From: Nemophila menziesii
Lineage: Eukaryota; Streptophyta; Magnoliopsida; Boraginales; Hydrophyllaceae
Reading direction: 5' to 3'
Assembly (NCBI GenBank): GCA_029959085.1
Contig: JARWIR010000010.1
Coordinates: 13,909,001 to 13,973,000, forward strand
Length of the DNA stretch: 64,000 bases
Part shown: piece after piece, positions 25,011 through 35,795 of the stretch
Layout of the letters: the number at the start of each line of letters is the position of its first letter
Position numbering within the stretch: the first letter of the stretch is position 1
Program-made: the position numbers and the translations under genes
Notes under the pieces: generated by a model
The model's database searches: none
Told to the model about the DNA's origin: nothing
The model's input: the letters and a program-made list of their open reading frames with translations, nothing else

Positions 25011-26092
25011 ACTGAGGTGCTTAATAACTTATATACCTCAGATATAGTAAACAACATTAAAAAAATGGTTATACCTAAATTTGATTGTTCGGATCAAATA
25101 TGTATCGACTATTGTAAAAATGGTATTTATACTCTAAAAGAAACATACAGCAAACTAAAAACAGAGGATAGTAATAAAAAAACCAAGGACTTAAATAAAC
25201 TTACTATATTACTTGATAATAATAAACAAATCTGAAAACTAATTTAGAAAATTGAGAATCTACCAAAAATTAGAAATTTTATGTGCAGGGCAGTTAATAA
25301 TTTACTAACAATTAAGGAAACACTTTTTAAACGCAAATGCAGTAACAATAACATATGTAAAATCTCTAATGAGAATATCGAAACAGTTGAGAATATGCTC
25401 TTTAGATAACCTTAGGCAAATAGAGTCTTGTATATTGGTCCACTAAATATTAAAACAGAGATACTAATTCAAATCCAAGATATTATGAAATTTTTTAAAA
25501 AAGGGATAGAATTCCAGAATATATTTGTAACATTGCTGGACAGATATGGAAAAATAGAAACAATTTATTTATAAATATAAGATTTGTGACCCTATGATAA
25601 CAAGTAACCGAACTATACTAGCATGGAAGGAATATTATGAAATTTCAAATACAAATGATAAAAAAAAATTGGAACAAGAGATATCAATTATACAACTACT
25701 AGTTCTAATAATAATAGTAATAACAACATTGGAAACCAACTTAACAACACAAATAAACATATCAAATTTAAAGAAAAATGAAAATAAAACGCCCTTAAAC
25801 CATTTTTTAATAAACTGCCATACAACGTTCTCAGATAAAAGTGTTGCAGTAAATGTAGAAACTCTAATGGAGATTTTTTAACAGGTAAAAGTTGGAAACT
25901 TGGAGTTGATTCAGTCATTGAGACAGAGACGACGGTCTTCTGGAGGCTTCAGAGATGACGTTGGATTACGCTCATGGAAGCGTAATTATCGAGAATGATG
26001 CTGAATAAGTTAATAAAGCCTCTTTCTTCTAATCAAATAATTAAGGATCATTTTGGGATTGCTTTTTAAAATAATCACTTAAAGTGAAATTG

Positions 26093-26319
26093 GTGCTCGT
26101 TTAGGATTTCTTAAAAAAATTACTTAAAGTGATTTTAGATCCTTAAAAATATTTTAGACTCTCAAAATCACTTTTATGAAAAGCACTAGATAAGTGATTA
26201 TTAAAATAATCACTTAAAGTGATTTTAGATGTCAAAATAATTTTTAATATTTTTTACAAATATTTAAATTTTAACTGAAAAATGCTTTTGATTTTAAAAT
26301 TATCAATTCCAAACGGGCT
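26093..26319. mobile_element. MITE, GTTTGGAAGTG family, copy B
   Basis: It begins GTGCTCGTTTAGG and ends TTCCAAACGGGC. The interior has repeated AATCACTTAAAGTGATTTTAG palindromes. It is the most diverged of three copies in the window (others at 4920 and 53103). Confidence 0.5.
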
Positions 26320-27716
26320 TTAAGTGTAATTCAATTAATAATATGGTTTGTAATATTTATAATTTTGTGAAATTGTCTAATCTTAATTTTGCTCTTATTT
26401 TTAAAAAGCAAAAATAAAATAGCTGCTTAGGTTTGTTAGCATTATATTTGATAATTGGAATGGAACGAGTGTATTTCATTCTTAGTAATGACAATGAGTC
26501 TATGCTTGGGGTGGCTAACGGGCCAGTCCAGACCGGTTCGGTTCGGTTCTTATCAGTATTGGGCCTTACCGGACCATTCCGGTTTATCGGTCCACCCCTT
26601 ATCGGACCGGTCCGGTCCGGTTCTAGGGACTAAAATCATGAGCTACGAACTAGTAAGAAGAACCGGTATAACCAGTAAACCGGTCTGGTTTCAACTGGTT
26701 CCAAACCGGTCCGGGCTATGTAATTTATTTTATTTTAATTTTATTTTTTATGTTACAAAACTTAACTCCTTTATTTTTTGTTACAGACTTAATTCTTTTA
26801 TTTTGTTTTTGAAGTCTAGTAATTTTTGTTAATTATTATATTTTTGTTAAGTTTTTTTTTCATGATCAAATGTAAAAACCTTGTATTATTTTTTTTAACA
26901 TAAACCAGTTGCTTGATAAAAAAAAATTAATCATTTAAATCCAATTCACAACTAATTATATTTAGTGGTAAAATAAATTACAACTGAGAATAGAAAAACT
27001 TATTACATATAATTTAGATAATACATAAAAGATTACATTGCAACATAACGTAAAGATTGACCTGTGGGGAAGGAGGGTTGGTGAATGTGTCCATGGATTT
27101 TAGGTTGCCTACGTATATTTTCTATAGGTAGCGTAAAATGCATACCTAGAAAAGGGTCAAGCCACCATGTAGTTCTTTAAACCCCCTTAGTAAAATTGTT
27201 AGTAAGTTTTTCGATAAATAACTTGAAAGAGATAAATGTACAAGAAAGTGCTCACCACTCATCTTCATCGGGTTGGTATGTTGCTGAAACACTTGAACCG
27301 TCACTTGGCAATTAAATGTTACATTGCAAAAAAATACAAAATTACAATTATATGTATTAATGCAATGTCATTACAAAACCACAAAAGAGCACTTTGAACC
27401 AAAAACTTAGGGACCATTTTGCAAATTTTCAAATTTAAAAATCATCACTTTAGAAACTTATTTAAGAATTTTTAACTCCTTTTGGTCCACTAAATCATTT
27501 CTCTAAAAATGTGGAGAAATTTTTACAAGAAACATATTTTCTTTGAATAATTATCATAATTTTTTTATAAAGAAGGGGTCATTTTGCAATTTTCTATAAG
27601 TTTCGCCTCATTTTCAAAGTCTTATTTTTAAATCCGTCAATTCAAAAATTCCCCCAACTATTTTTTCGTAAACCATCGCAAAAATCCGTCAATTCCAAAC
27701 TACTAGATCTTATATT

Positions 27717-27963
27717 TGCAAATTCACAACACATAGGGACTAAATACGCAATTTCCAAAAACATGAGGTCTCATATTCGCAATTTCCAAAAAGTTTGGCA
27801 CTCAAAATCGCAAATTTGTAAAACATAGGGTCTCAAATACACAATTGCCAAAAACATTATGTATCAAACCCGCAATTTACAAAAACATGGGGTTTCAAAA
27901 TCGCAAATTCAAAAAACATATATACTGAAATTTGCAAAATCTCGAAACACATGGACTCATATT
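27717..27963. repeat. 31-bp minisatellite inside the hAT-like element
   Basis: Units of the type CGCAATTTCCAAAAACATG plus GGTCTCAAAT begin at 27747, 27778, 27809, 27840, 27871, 27902 and 27933, exactly 31 bp apart, preceded by a related 30-bp unit. A more degenerate version (CATAACATAAGGACTCA phrases) continues to about 28270. There are no unique spacers. Confidence 0.88.
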
Positions 27964-29282
27964 CCCATAACAAATGGATCAATTTCACATAACATAAAGT
28001 GTCCAAGTTCTCAAATTCACGTAGCATAGGAAAATAATCTTTCAATTTCGCAAAATCCAAGTTTTCAAGTCTTAAATTCGCATAACATAAGGACTCATAG
28101 TGTAATTTTCGCATAACAAAAGGTCTAAACGTGTAAAATCAAACAAATCGAGGACATAAGTAACAATTTCTCATAAAACAGGGGCATCAACATACCAAAT
28201 TCGCTATCATCAAGGACTACAAGTGTCAAATTCAACTAAAACAACTCACACAACTCAATAAAACCAGGGACCAGAATGATAATTTTCGAATTCAAGGGAT
28301 CAAAGCCATCAACTTACCCATTTAATCAAGCCTTAAACACTCACCAATATCTCATCTCTTCATCAACTCCACACCAAAATCACATGCAAAGACAAACATA
28401 ATTCATCTTACAATTAGAAATCATTACAAATTAAAAAATAATATATGGAATTGACATTAATATTAATCAACTTACTTAATTGAAAAGAATACTCAATCCA
28501 TGACAAAAAGAATTTAATTCATGAAATATCAATTCCTCACAAAACAGTAACATAAAACTCATCAGGAAACCAATATTTCATGAAATTAGACAAATCAGTA
28601 TATTCAAGAGCTAATCTTCACATACCCATAGAAATATCATATAACAAACCACCAAAGATATATGATATTCAAGAGCTAATCGAACTTTTAATTTTCGAAA
28701 TTGTAAACAATACAAAAGAAAGAAGACAGATAACATATTACACGACCACCCACCACCACCATAACCAAACTTCAAGGATCCTTTAAACAATTTTATATGT
28801 AGATTAGAGATACGATTAGAGATAGAGGTGAGTAAAGGGGGGCGGTGGGTTTGGTGAAGTGAATAAAGACGAGACAGAAAGAAGAGTAATAGGGTGAGTA
28901 AAGGGGGGACGGTAAAATTCGAATGACCCCGTAGGAAAAATGCTCTCTGGCACTCTTCTCGATAAAACCCTACCCATCGACTGAAACCCGATCCCCCACC
29001 TTAAACCACCGCAAACCACCACCGTAACCCTCCTCCCTCTCTCTTCCTAACCCTTCCAAACACTCTTGTTTCTTTTAGCCCGTGTTCCCGAGCTTTGTGA
29101 GCTTCTCTCTGTAACCTTTTCATCTCTATTTGGAACGCATTTATCGATTTCACTTAAGATCGTTTCACGATCTATGAAACTCGAAGTGTTCTTCATCTTG
29201 TTTGCTAATATCAGATTTATTAAAATCACTTTTCAGTGTATTATTGAGTTTTCTATTACTTTAATCTTCTAAATCTCTATCA

Positions 29283-30607
29283 ATGGCTCTCGATGGAGAC
29301 TCTGAAGATGATTTTTGCCTCTCTCCAGATAGAGAGGCCGTGTATTCGAAATATGATGAACCGAAACTATTACTGAGAGTCGTGGCTTCAGGTATTATCA
29401 ATCTAAACTATCTCAAAAAGATTATCATTCAATATTGGAATGCTAAAGGTAGGATTAATGTTGAGAAAATTGGTATGAACATCTTTACTTTACAATGTGA
29501 TAATGATAAGGATTTGGAATTTGTATGGGTTAACAGACCGTATCATATCTTTGGCTTTCATGTTCTTGTTCAAAAGTATGCAGACACTATTAAGAATATT
29601 CTCTTCTTGATGAAACAGCTTTTTGGGTAAGATTTAATGGAATTCCACCACTTTTTATTAAAGAGGCTAATGTTTCTAAAATAGCTTCTAAGATTGGAAA
29701 TGTTCTCCAAGTTGTTTTACCTGACCCTTTAAAGTTTAAAGAAGATTCTACTATTAAAGCTCGTATTGTATGCTCAGTTAACAAACCTCTTCAATCAGGT
29801 TTGAATTTCAAAATTGCTAAAGACCAGAAAGTTTGGATTTATTTTCAGTATGAGAAACTCTTTGATTTTTGTTTCAAATGTGGAATTGTCTCACATGAGG
29901 AAAAAGACTGTGATAACCCCAATAAGCTATCTATGAGATTGGGAAACTGGATTAGGTATACAGTTCAGGATAAATTTGTTTTTAAAGCTGTTAAGAATAA
30001 CACAGTGATTCAAAAGGTTAAGAAGCCTTTAAAAAAGAAGTATAAGAAAGTTAACCTTGAGATTGAGGAAGGAGAAATTATAGAAACTAGTAGAACTATA
30101 ATTAAAAGTTTGGATAATCAGGTACAAAACTCTCTTCTTATTCCAACTGTTCAACTGGGAACTTCAATTATCAAAGGGCCAACTATGAAATCTGAAACAA
30201 GGCCCTTAAAGAAAGAGGAAATGCTACATTTATGTGGTCCAAATGAGTCTAATCCTAAATTAAGTCCAATTGAAAAATTGGATCAGCTTGTTACTATTGA
30301 CCCTCTTATTACTCAAAACTCAACCGATAATATCAGCTTTGGATCAATTCAGAGGACTAAAAAAGTTAGAGAAGACTTAGGTCTTACTCAGGAAGATGAA
30401 TTTGAATCAATTGTTCCAGCAACTCTCATAACCCCTGATCAAGGTGGAGATGATGAGATGGCTGAACAAGAAGAGATGGGCAAAGAAGTTATTGAGGAGG
30501 AGGATGGAAGTGAAATTGAGAAATGGTATGAAGAAGGCATGGTGGAGGACTTAGAGGCTGAAGAGGTTTGCGGGGTTGACCCAATTCAACCCCTAGACCA
30601 TCAATGA
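29283..30607 (+). pseudogene. LINE ORF1: DUF4283-like domain and CCHC knuckle
   Basis: It would be about 440 residues and starts at MALDGDSEDDFCLSPD. The N-terminal half (RVVASGIINLNYLKK.., LEFVWVNRPYHIFGFHVLVQK) is the DUF4283-like nucleic acid-binding region. After a one-base shift near 29600 the frame continues with DETAFWVRFNGIPPLF and the zinc knuckle CFKCGIVSHEEKDC (about 29870-29912). An acidic C-terminus ends CGVDPIQPLDHQ. The TGA stop overlaps the ATG of ORF2 in ATGA (30604-30607). The single frameshift is the only lesion seen. Confidence 0.85.
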
Positions 30608-33600
30608 TTCAAGCGTGGAACTGTCAAGGCATTGGCACAGCCTTGACAGAGCTGAGCTTGATTGACATGATCAAGACTCACAAAATAGAGGTATTATTCC
30701 TTTCTGAAACTAAGCGCAAATTTGATTATTTACTTTCCTTAAGCACTAAAATCAATTTAATTTTAGTTGCACTAAAATCTGGTGGAATAGCTGTTTTTGT
30801 TAAGGTACCTAATCTGTTTAATCTTATCTATTCTGATAAGAACATGATACAATGCACATACTCGGGTCCCAATTCGGTTTTATTTGAGATAAACTTTGTT
30901 TATGGCCCACCAATAGATGAAAATAAAGCAGCCTTTATAAGGAAGCTAAATGATTTGGTTCATGTCTCAACTTTGTGGTGTTTTTTGGGTGACTTTAACT
31001 TGATTAGATTCTCTTCTGAAAAGCTTGGAGGGGAAATCAATATGAATCATAAGAAAAACATGATACTTTTCAATACCTTTATAGAATCTAACTCTTTGCT
31101 TGATCTTCCAGCCTTTGGCTGTAATTTCACTTGGTCCAACAAGCGAAATAGCAACCGGCAAATCAAGCAAAGACTAGATAGAATATTGGTAAATGATGAA
31201 TGGATGAAACATTATCCAAATTGCTGGAATGATACCTTACCCCCTCTGGGTTCTGATCACTCACCTATTATATTGAACTTTGGGATTTTTAAAGGCAATC
31301 ATAAGAAAAGATTTTTGCTGGAAAAAGGCTGGATATTTGATAAATCTTTATGTCTTTTAATCAAAAGTAAATGGCAAGCAGGATGTCATATGGAATTGAG
31401 AGGTGTTTATAAATTTAAACATAAATTATCTCAGTTACAAAGGCATATTTCTAAGTGGGCTAGACAGAGGATCCTAAATAATAGGGTTCTTATCAATAAT
31501 AGCCTAAATAAGTTGGAAAAAATAATTAATGAGCCATACAGTGATGAGAATGATGTTTTATTCAATTCTCTGAGTATAGAACTTGAAGATTATTGGAAGA
31601 AGGAGGAAATATACTGGTCCCTAAGGTCAAAGAATAACTGGCTCAAGTTGGGAGACAGAAACTCGAAATATTTTCATGCTATTACAAAAGTGAAAAGAAC
31701 TAGAAATAAAATCCTTAAAATTAAGGATATGAATGGAACTTGGCTCACTAATAATGATGATATTGTTGGAGAAATAACAGGTTACTATAATAATATGTTT
31801 AAGACAGTAGGAGAAAGAAATTACTCCCCTATACTGTCTAAAGTTAAGAAAGTGGTCACAGATGAAATAAATGAAAGTTTGATTACTAAAGTTTCATTAG
31901 AGGAAATTAAAGAAGCAGTTTGGGCTTTAGGCAGTGATAAATCACCAGGACCTGATGGTTTTGGGGGTTTTTTCTATAAAAAGTTTTGGGAAGATATAAA
32001 GTTGGATCTTCTTGAGCTTGTTAATGAATTTATGGATCATGAAGGTTCTATTGAGGCAATTAACTACACTATTATTGCTCTTATACCTAAATGTCTAAAT
32101 CCAGATGTTATAACTTCTTTCAGGCCTATCAGTTGTGCTAATTTTGTTTATAAAATCATCTCTAAAATTCTCACTTCAAGGCTTCAAATTTATATTGGGA
32201 GCCTTATCTCAGAGACTCAAACAGCTTTCATACCTGATAGATCAATTTTTGAAAATATTTTATTGGCTCAAGAAGTTACTCATTTCTTAAACAATAAGAG
32301 GTATTCTAAGAAGTATAGTTTAGCTATAAAGGCTGACATGAGCAAAGCCTATGAGAACATTGAATGGGACTTTCTTCTTGATCTCTTACTTCAAATGGGT
32401 TTTAATGTACAGTGGGTAAGATGGATTCATTCTTGTATTTCAACAGTTACCTACAAAGTACAGATAAATGGACAGCTTTATACACTTGATAAGCCCCAGA
32501 AAGGGCTGAGACAGGGGGACCCTCTCTCTCCCTATCTTTTCTGCCTTGTCACTCAAGCTCTTACTCATTTAATTGATTTTTATGTGGAAATAGGACTATT
32601 TAAAGGTATTGAAATTGCTAGAAAGGCTCCTATGATCACACATGTGCTCTTTGCTGATGATAGCCTATTTTTTATGGAAGCTGAGGAAAATGACATTGAT
32701 ATTTTCAGAAATATATTGAACTTGTACTCTTATGCTACAGGCCAAAAAGTAAATTTGAACAAGAGTGGCATCTTATTCAGTAAAAATACTCCTGAAGCTG
32801 AAAAACTTAAATTCTCTTCTCTTTTGAATATGAGAAAGCTTGACCACCTTGGAAAATACCTTGGAATCCCATCTTCTTGGGGTAAATCCAAGGTTAAGTC
32901 TTTAGAATGGTTAATTGAACAAATATTAAATAGAATGGAGAGTTGGGACACTAAACTCCTCTCCAAAAGTGGGAAAGGGGTGTTGATTAAAGCAGTTATA
33001 GGGGCTATCCCAAACTACTTGATGTCAGTTTTTCTTATTCCTAAGAAAGTTACTTCTCACCTCACTTCACTTATTTCAAATTTTTACTGGAATAATCAGG
33101 GGCAAGGTAAGTGCCATTGGGTGAAATGGAATACTCTTATGAATTCTAAACAAGATGGAGGTTTGGGTTTTAAGGACTTTCATTGCCAAAATTTAGCTTT
33201 GCTCTCTTCTAATGCTTGGAAATTTATGAACAGGAAAGACTCTTTATTGTTTAAAGTGCTTAAAGGTAAATATTTTCCTCTTTCTGATTTTTCTGAAGCT
33301 GTTTTACCTTGTAATTGCTCTTGGGGCTTCAAAAGTCTTTTAGAAGGTAGAAACTGTTTTCTTAAGTCCACTAGATGGACTGTGGGAAATGGGAAGAATA
33401 TTAAAATTTGGGAGGATCTGTGGGTACCAAATTACTCTCTTTTGAATAAGCCTGCAGGATGTAACTTGAATTTTGTTTCTGAACTTTTTGAAATTGGTAC
33501 ATCTGATTGGAACTTACATTTGCTAAATCAAATTTTTGACCCTGTAGTTGCTGCAACCATATCCAATATATTTGTCCCTCTTAACACCTGTGATGACACC

Positions 33601-34233
33601 CCACTCTGGCCTTTTTCAACTGATGGAAATGTTGGTGTTAAGGAAATATATTGGATACTTTGGAAGGCACAACAAAAGGGTGAAATGGTTAAGAATAATA
33701 AAGAGGCTCAATCTTCTTTTAATCTCCAATCTGAGGATTGGGAGATGATTTGGAAAATGAAAGTGTTACCTAAGGTTAAAAACTTCATCTGGAAATGTTG
33801 TGAAAATGCTTTACCTACTAATGAGAATAGAAAAAAGAGGAAATCTGTTGACTCTTCTATTTGTCAATTATGTGATTCTGAAATTGAAAATGTTGAACAT
33901 GTCTTGTTCCATTGCTCTTGGGCAAAAGCTGTGTGGATGGCTAGTCCACTTGGATTTAAGGCTCATACTGAACCTACTGGTAATGTTAAAAGATGGATTA
34001 ATTTTATTAGGAGGTGCTCAACTGAATCTGGTATAGCAGATACTAGATTTGGTGAAATTGCCTTCTATGTTGCCTGGTACATATGGAAAGGGAGAAATGA
34101 ATTTATTTTTAGAGGAACTACACTTGATCCTGAGAAAACATTAAAAGAGGCCCTTATAGCCTGTGATGAATTTTTCTTGCTACAAGAACTAAGTCTGAGG
34201 CTAAAAAAGATAAAGTCAATATCTCAAGACTAA
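30604..34233 (+). CDS. LINE ORF2 polyprotein: APE endonuclease and reverse transcriptase
   Basis: It is 1209 codons and uninterrupted. The endonuclease covers about residues 1-230 (AWNCQGIGT, FLSETKR, GDFNLIRF, GSDHSPI). The reverse transcriptase covers about 440-760 (KSPGPDGFGGFF, IALIPKC, FRPISCANFVYK, KADMSKAYENIEW, RQGDPLSPYLFCLVTQ, LFADDSLFF). The zf-RVT domain lies near residues 1040-1130 (KVKNFIWKCCENALPTNENR, CQLCDSEIENVEHVLFHC). It makes the nick and copies the LINE RNA into the target. The start is fixed by the ATGA overlap with ORF1. The frame ends early through a shift, so the RNase H domain that should follow is in another frame. Confidence 0.9.
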   Translation: MIQAWNCQGIGTALTELSLIDMIKTHKIEVLFLSETKRKFDYLLSLSTKINLILVALKSGGIAVFVKVPNLFNLIYSDKNMIQCTYSGPNSVLFEINFVYGPPIDENKAAFIRKLNDLVHVSTLWCFLGDFNLIRFSSEKLGGEINMNHKKNMILFNTFIESNSLLDLPAFGCNFTWSNKRNSNRQIKQRLDRILVNDEWMKHYPNCWNDTLPPLGSDHSPIILNFGIFKGNHKKRFLLEKGWIFDKSLCLLIKSKWQAGCHMELRGVYKFKHKLSQLQRHISKWARQRILNNRVLINNSLNKLEKIINEPYSDENDVLFNSLSIELEDYWKKEEIYWSLRSKNNWLKLGDRNSKYFHAITKVKRTRNKILKIKDMNGTWLTNNDDIVGEITGYYNNMFKTVGERNYSPILSKVKKVVTDEINESLITKVSLEEIKEAVWALGSDKSPGPDGFGGFFYKKFWEDIKLDLLELVNEFMDHEGSIEAINYTIIALIPKCLNPDVITSFRPISCANFVYKIISKILTSRLQIYIGSLISETQTAFIPDRSIFENILLAQEVTHFLNNKRYSKKYSLAIKADMSKAYENIEWDFLLDLLLQMGFNVQWVRWIHSCISTVTYKVQINGQLYTLDKPQKGLRQGDPLSPYLFCLVTQALTHLIDFYVEIGLFKGIEIARKAPMITHVLFADDSLFFMEAEENDIDIFRNILNLYSYATGQKVNLNKSGILFSKNTPEAEKLKFSSLLNMRKLDHLGKYLGIPSSWGKSKVKSLEWLIEQILNRMESWDTKLLSKSGKGVLIKAVIGAIPNYLMSVFLIPKKVTSHLTSLISNFYWNNQGQGKCHWVKWNTLMNSKQDGGLGFKDFHCQNLALLSSNAWKFMNRKDSLLFKVLKGKYFPLSDFSEAVLPCNCSWGFKSLLEGRNCFLKSTRWTVGNGKNIKIWEDLWVPNYSLLNKPAGCNLNFVSELFEIGTSDWNLHLLNQIFDPVVAATISNIFVPLNTCDDTPLWPFSTDGNVGVKEIYWILWKAQQKGEMVKNNKEAQSSFNLQSEDWEMIWKMKVLPKVKNFIWKCCENALPTNENRKKRKSVDSSICQLCDSEIENVEHVLFHCSWAKAVWMASPLGFKAHTEPTGNVKRWINFIRRCSTESGIADTRFGEIAFYVAWYIWKGRNEFIFRGTTLDPEKTLKEALIACDEFFLLQELSLRLKKIKSISQD

Positions 34234-34261
34234 ATGAAAATGAGAATGTGTTATTCACAAT

Positions 34262-34822
34262 TTGAATCATCAGAATGGTTTGTTTAACAATTCAGTGGTT
34301 TTGAATGGAAATTATAAAAGTTTAACAGGATGGGAACCACCTAGTATTGGAAATTTAAAGATCAATTGCGATGCATCATTTAATAACATTACTAAAAAAG
34401 CTTCTATTACTTGTACTGTTAGGGATTCAAAAGGGCAGATGATGGATGGAAGAGCACAACTTATTACAGCTAACTCTCCTATTGAAGCTGAGGCTAGAGG
34501 GATGGTGGAAGCTTGTGAGATGGAAGCTAGATACCCCCCAGGCAAAGTTGAAATAGAGAGTGATTGCAAGGAGCTTGTTAACCAAACTGTTTTTGGTAGG
34601 AAAATTTTTTGTAACACTAAGGTTTTTGTGAATTGTATTATGAGTTGTAAGTTAGCTTGTAATCTCAAAATCTCTTTTGCTAAGAGATCCAAAAATAGAT
34701 GTGCTGATTGGGTTACTAAACAAAAGCTTAAGGACTCTTTGTTTAGTATTTGGAACTTACTTCCCCCTCCTCAATTAGCAAAGTTGCTGTTGTCGGATTT
34801 TCAGCCTCTAGGGATAGGTTGA
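34262..34822 (+). pseudogene. RNase H domain of the full-length LINE, out of frame
   Basis: This is the C-terminal continuation of ORF2, separated from it by two shifts between 34180 and 34262. It has INCDASFNN, IEAEARGMVEA, IESDCKELV and CADWVTKQ, giving the D-E-D-D catalytic set, and ends PPPQLAKLL..LGIG. Plant L1 lineages with an added RNase H domain are known. The same domain occurs in the LINE at 16756-17250 and in another subfamily at 24500-24959. Confidence 0.85.
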
Positions 34823-35134
34823 TGTTTTTTGTAACTTGTAAGATTGTTTTATATTCAAGCTTTATTTCGACCAAAAAAAAAGGGGGGGGGATGGTGGGTT
34901 TGGTAAGTAATTTAATGAAAGAAAAGAAAAAAAATTATAAATAATGTTATTGGTCCGGTTTGGTCTGGACCGGCCCTTAACCCCGTTTTTTTATAGAACC
35001 GGATCGATTAACAAAGGACCAGTTCGGTCTGGTCCTGTTTTCCACTATTCCGTCGGTTCAGTCCCGGTTCTGGAACAGGCCGGTCCGGTCCGGTGGACCG
35101 ATAGGACCGGTCCGATAGCCGGCCTGAGTCTGTG

Positions 35135-35795
35135 TATAGGATAATTTTGTCACATCTTCAACTAGTATCTTATATTTATATTAATATGCTTTGGAAAAAA
35201 AAATATCAACCAAGTTGGTCCTCTGCCAACCAAAATGGCGGGTCCCTGATGTCGTGGCCATATACTTGCTGTATAAGAAAACAAGGTATACTGAACTGAC
35301 ACCTCCATGTGATTAGTGAAATTCACATCCCCAAGAAAAATTCTTCTGGCCCATATTATTTGTTTGATTGAAATGAGGGGAGAAACCATTCCTGGCGAAG
35401 TTAATTTGAAAAAAGAATCTACTCCCAAATTGTTTTTCAATAAGCTTCTAAATCTTAATTGTACAAGTAAAATTATTACTAAACTAATAATTATTGTCCC
35501 CCTTCATATCATCTTTGGCTATCAATTTCTCTTATGTAAAGTATTTATCATTTTGAGTTACACCGTTTTATTTAGTACTATTGATGAAAAGAATAATTCA
35601 ATAAAATTATATGACAATAGTCTCCACAAGATAATATTATTACGCCTTAGTTGAGTATTATGATACAATATCAGTAAACATAAAACTTAGATTTCTCATT
35701 TAATAACAATACGGAGTCGAAAAGTAAGTTTTCGGCAATACATAAATAGAATATAAAGAAAAGCTTCAAAAATATTGAAGAAGCCTTAGGTAGGA
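35135..35795. other. Intergenic, nothing recognised
   Basis: This AT-rich stretch lies between the hAT-like element and the 3' end of the stress-protein gene. Open frames of about 90-110 codons on both strands resemble no family I know. Confidence 0.45.

Larger units (their letters stand above)
20731..25900 (+). pseudogene. Degenerate plus-strand LINE ORF2, split by three insertions
   Basis: Reverse transcriptase pieces read VSLIPKIEKPSNIEHYRPIS and QSAFIPNKFIQENTMIAHE (20830-21060). They continue at 21760 with LINGETHKLQNPTKGI and at 22480-23180 with thumb-region fragments. After 25011 come GIYTLKETYSKL, PKIRNFMCRAVNN and a degraded zinc-binding domain. Interruptions are a minus-strand LINE tail (about 21185-21745), a hAT MITE (22134-22464) and a 1.8-kb LINE (23184-25010). 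It contains many stops and is clearly old. Confidence 0.78.
28861..34881 (+). mobile_element. Full-length L1-type LINE, about 6 kb
   Basis: The 5' untranslated region is 28861-29282, followed by ORF1, ORF2 and a 3' end TTTCGACC with A9 (34873-34881). The flanks share a G run plus GGTGGGTTTGGT and AAGT (28837-28860 and 34882-34908), a plausible imperfect target duplication. The C-rich leader (CCACCACCGTAACCCTCCTCC) is typical of a LINE 5' region. ORF2 is open for 1209 codons, but ORF1 and the RNase H junction have frameshifts. Confidence 0.88.
26505..35126. mobile_element. hAT-like non-autonomous element carrying a full LINE
   Basis: The left end CTTGGGGTGGCTAACGG and the inverse of the right end, CAGGCCGGCTATCGG, are related inverted termini. 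The flanks are AGTCTATG (26497-26504) and AGTCTGTG (35127-35134), an 8-bp duplication with one change. Dense CCGGTCCGGT subterminal repeats occur at both ends (26521-26720 and 34945-35120). Without the inner LINE the element is about 2.6 kb. No transposase is recognisable. Confidence 0.75.

Noticed and set aside
27717..27963. Regular 31-bp repeats as a CRISPR-like array
   Set aside because: The units are contiguous with no unique spacers, lie inside a plant transposon and no cas-like gene exists.
34312..34692. Minus-strand open frame of 126 codons
   Set aside because: It is antisense to the RNase H domain.
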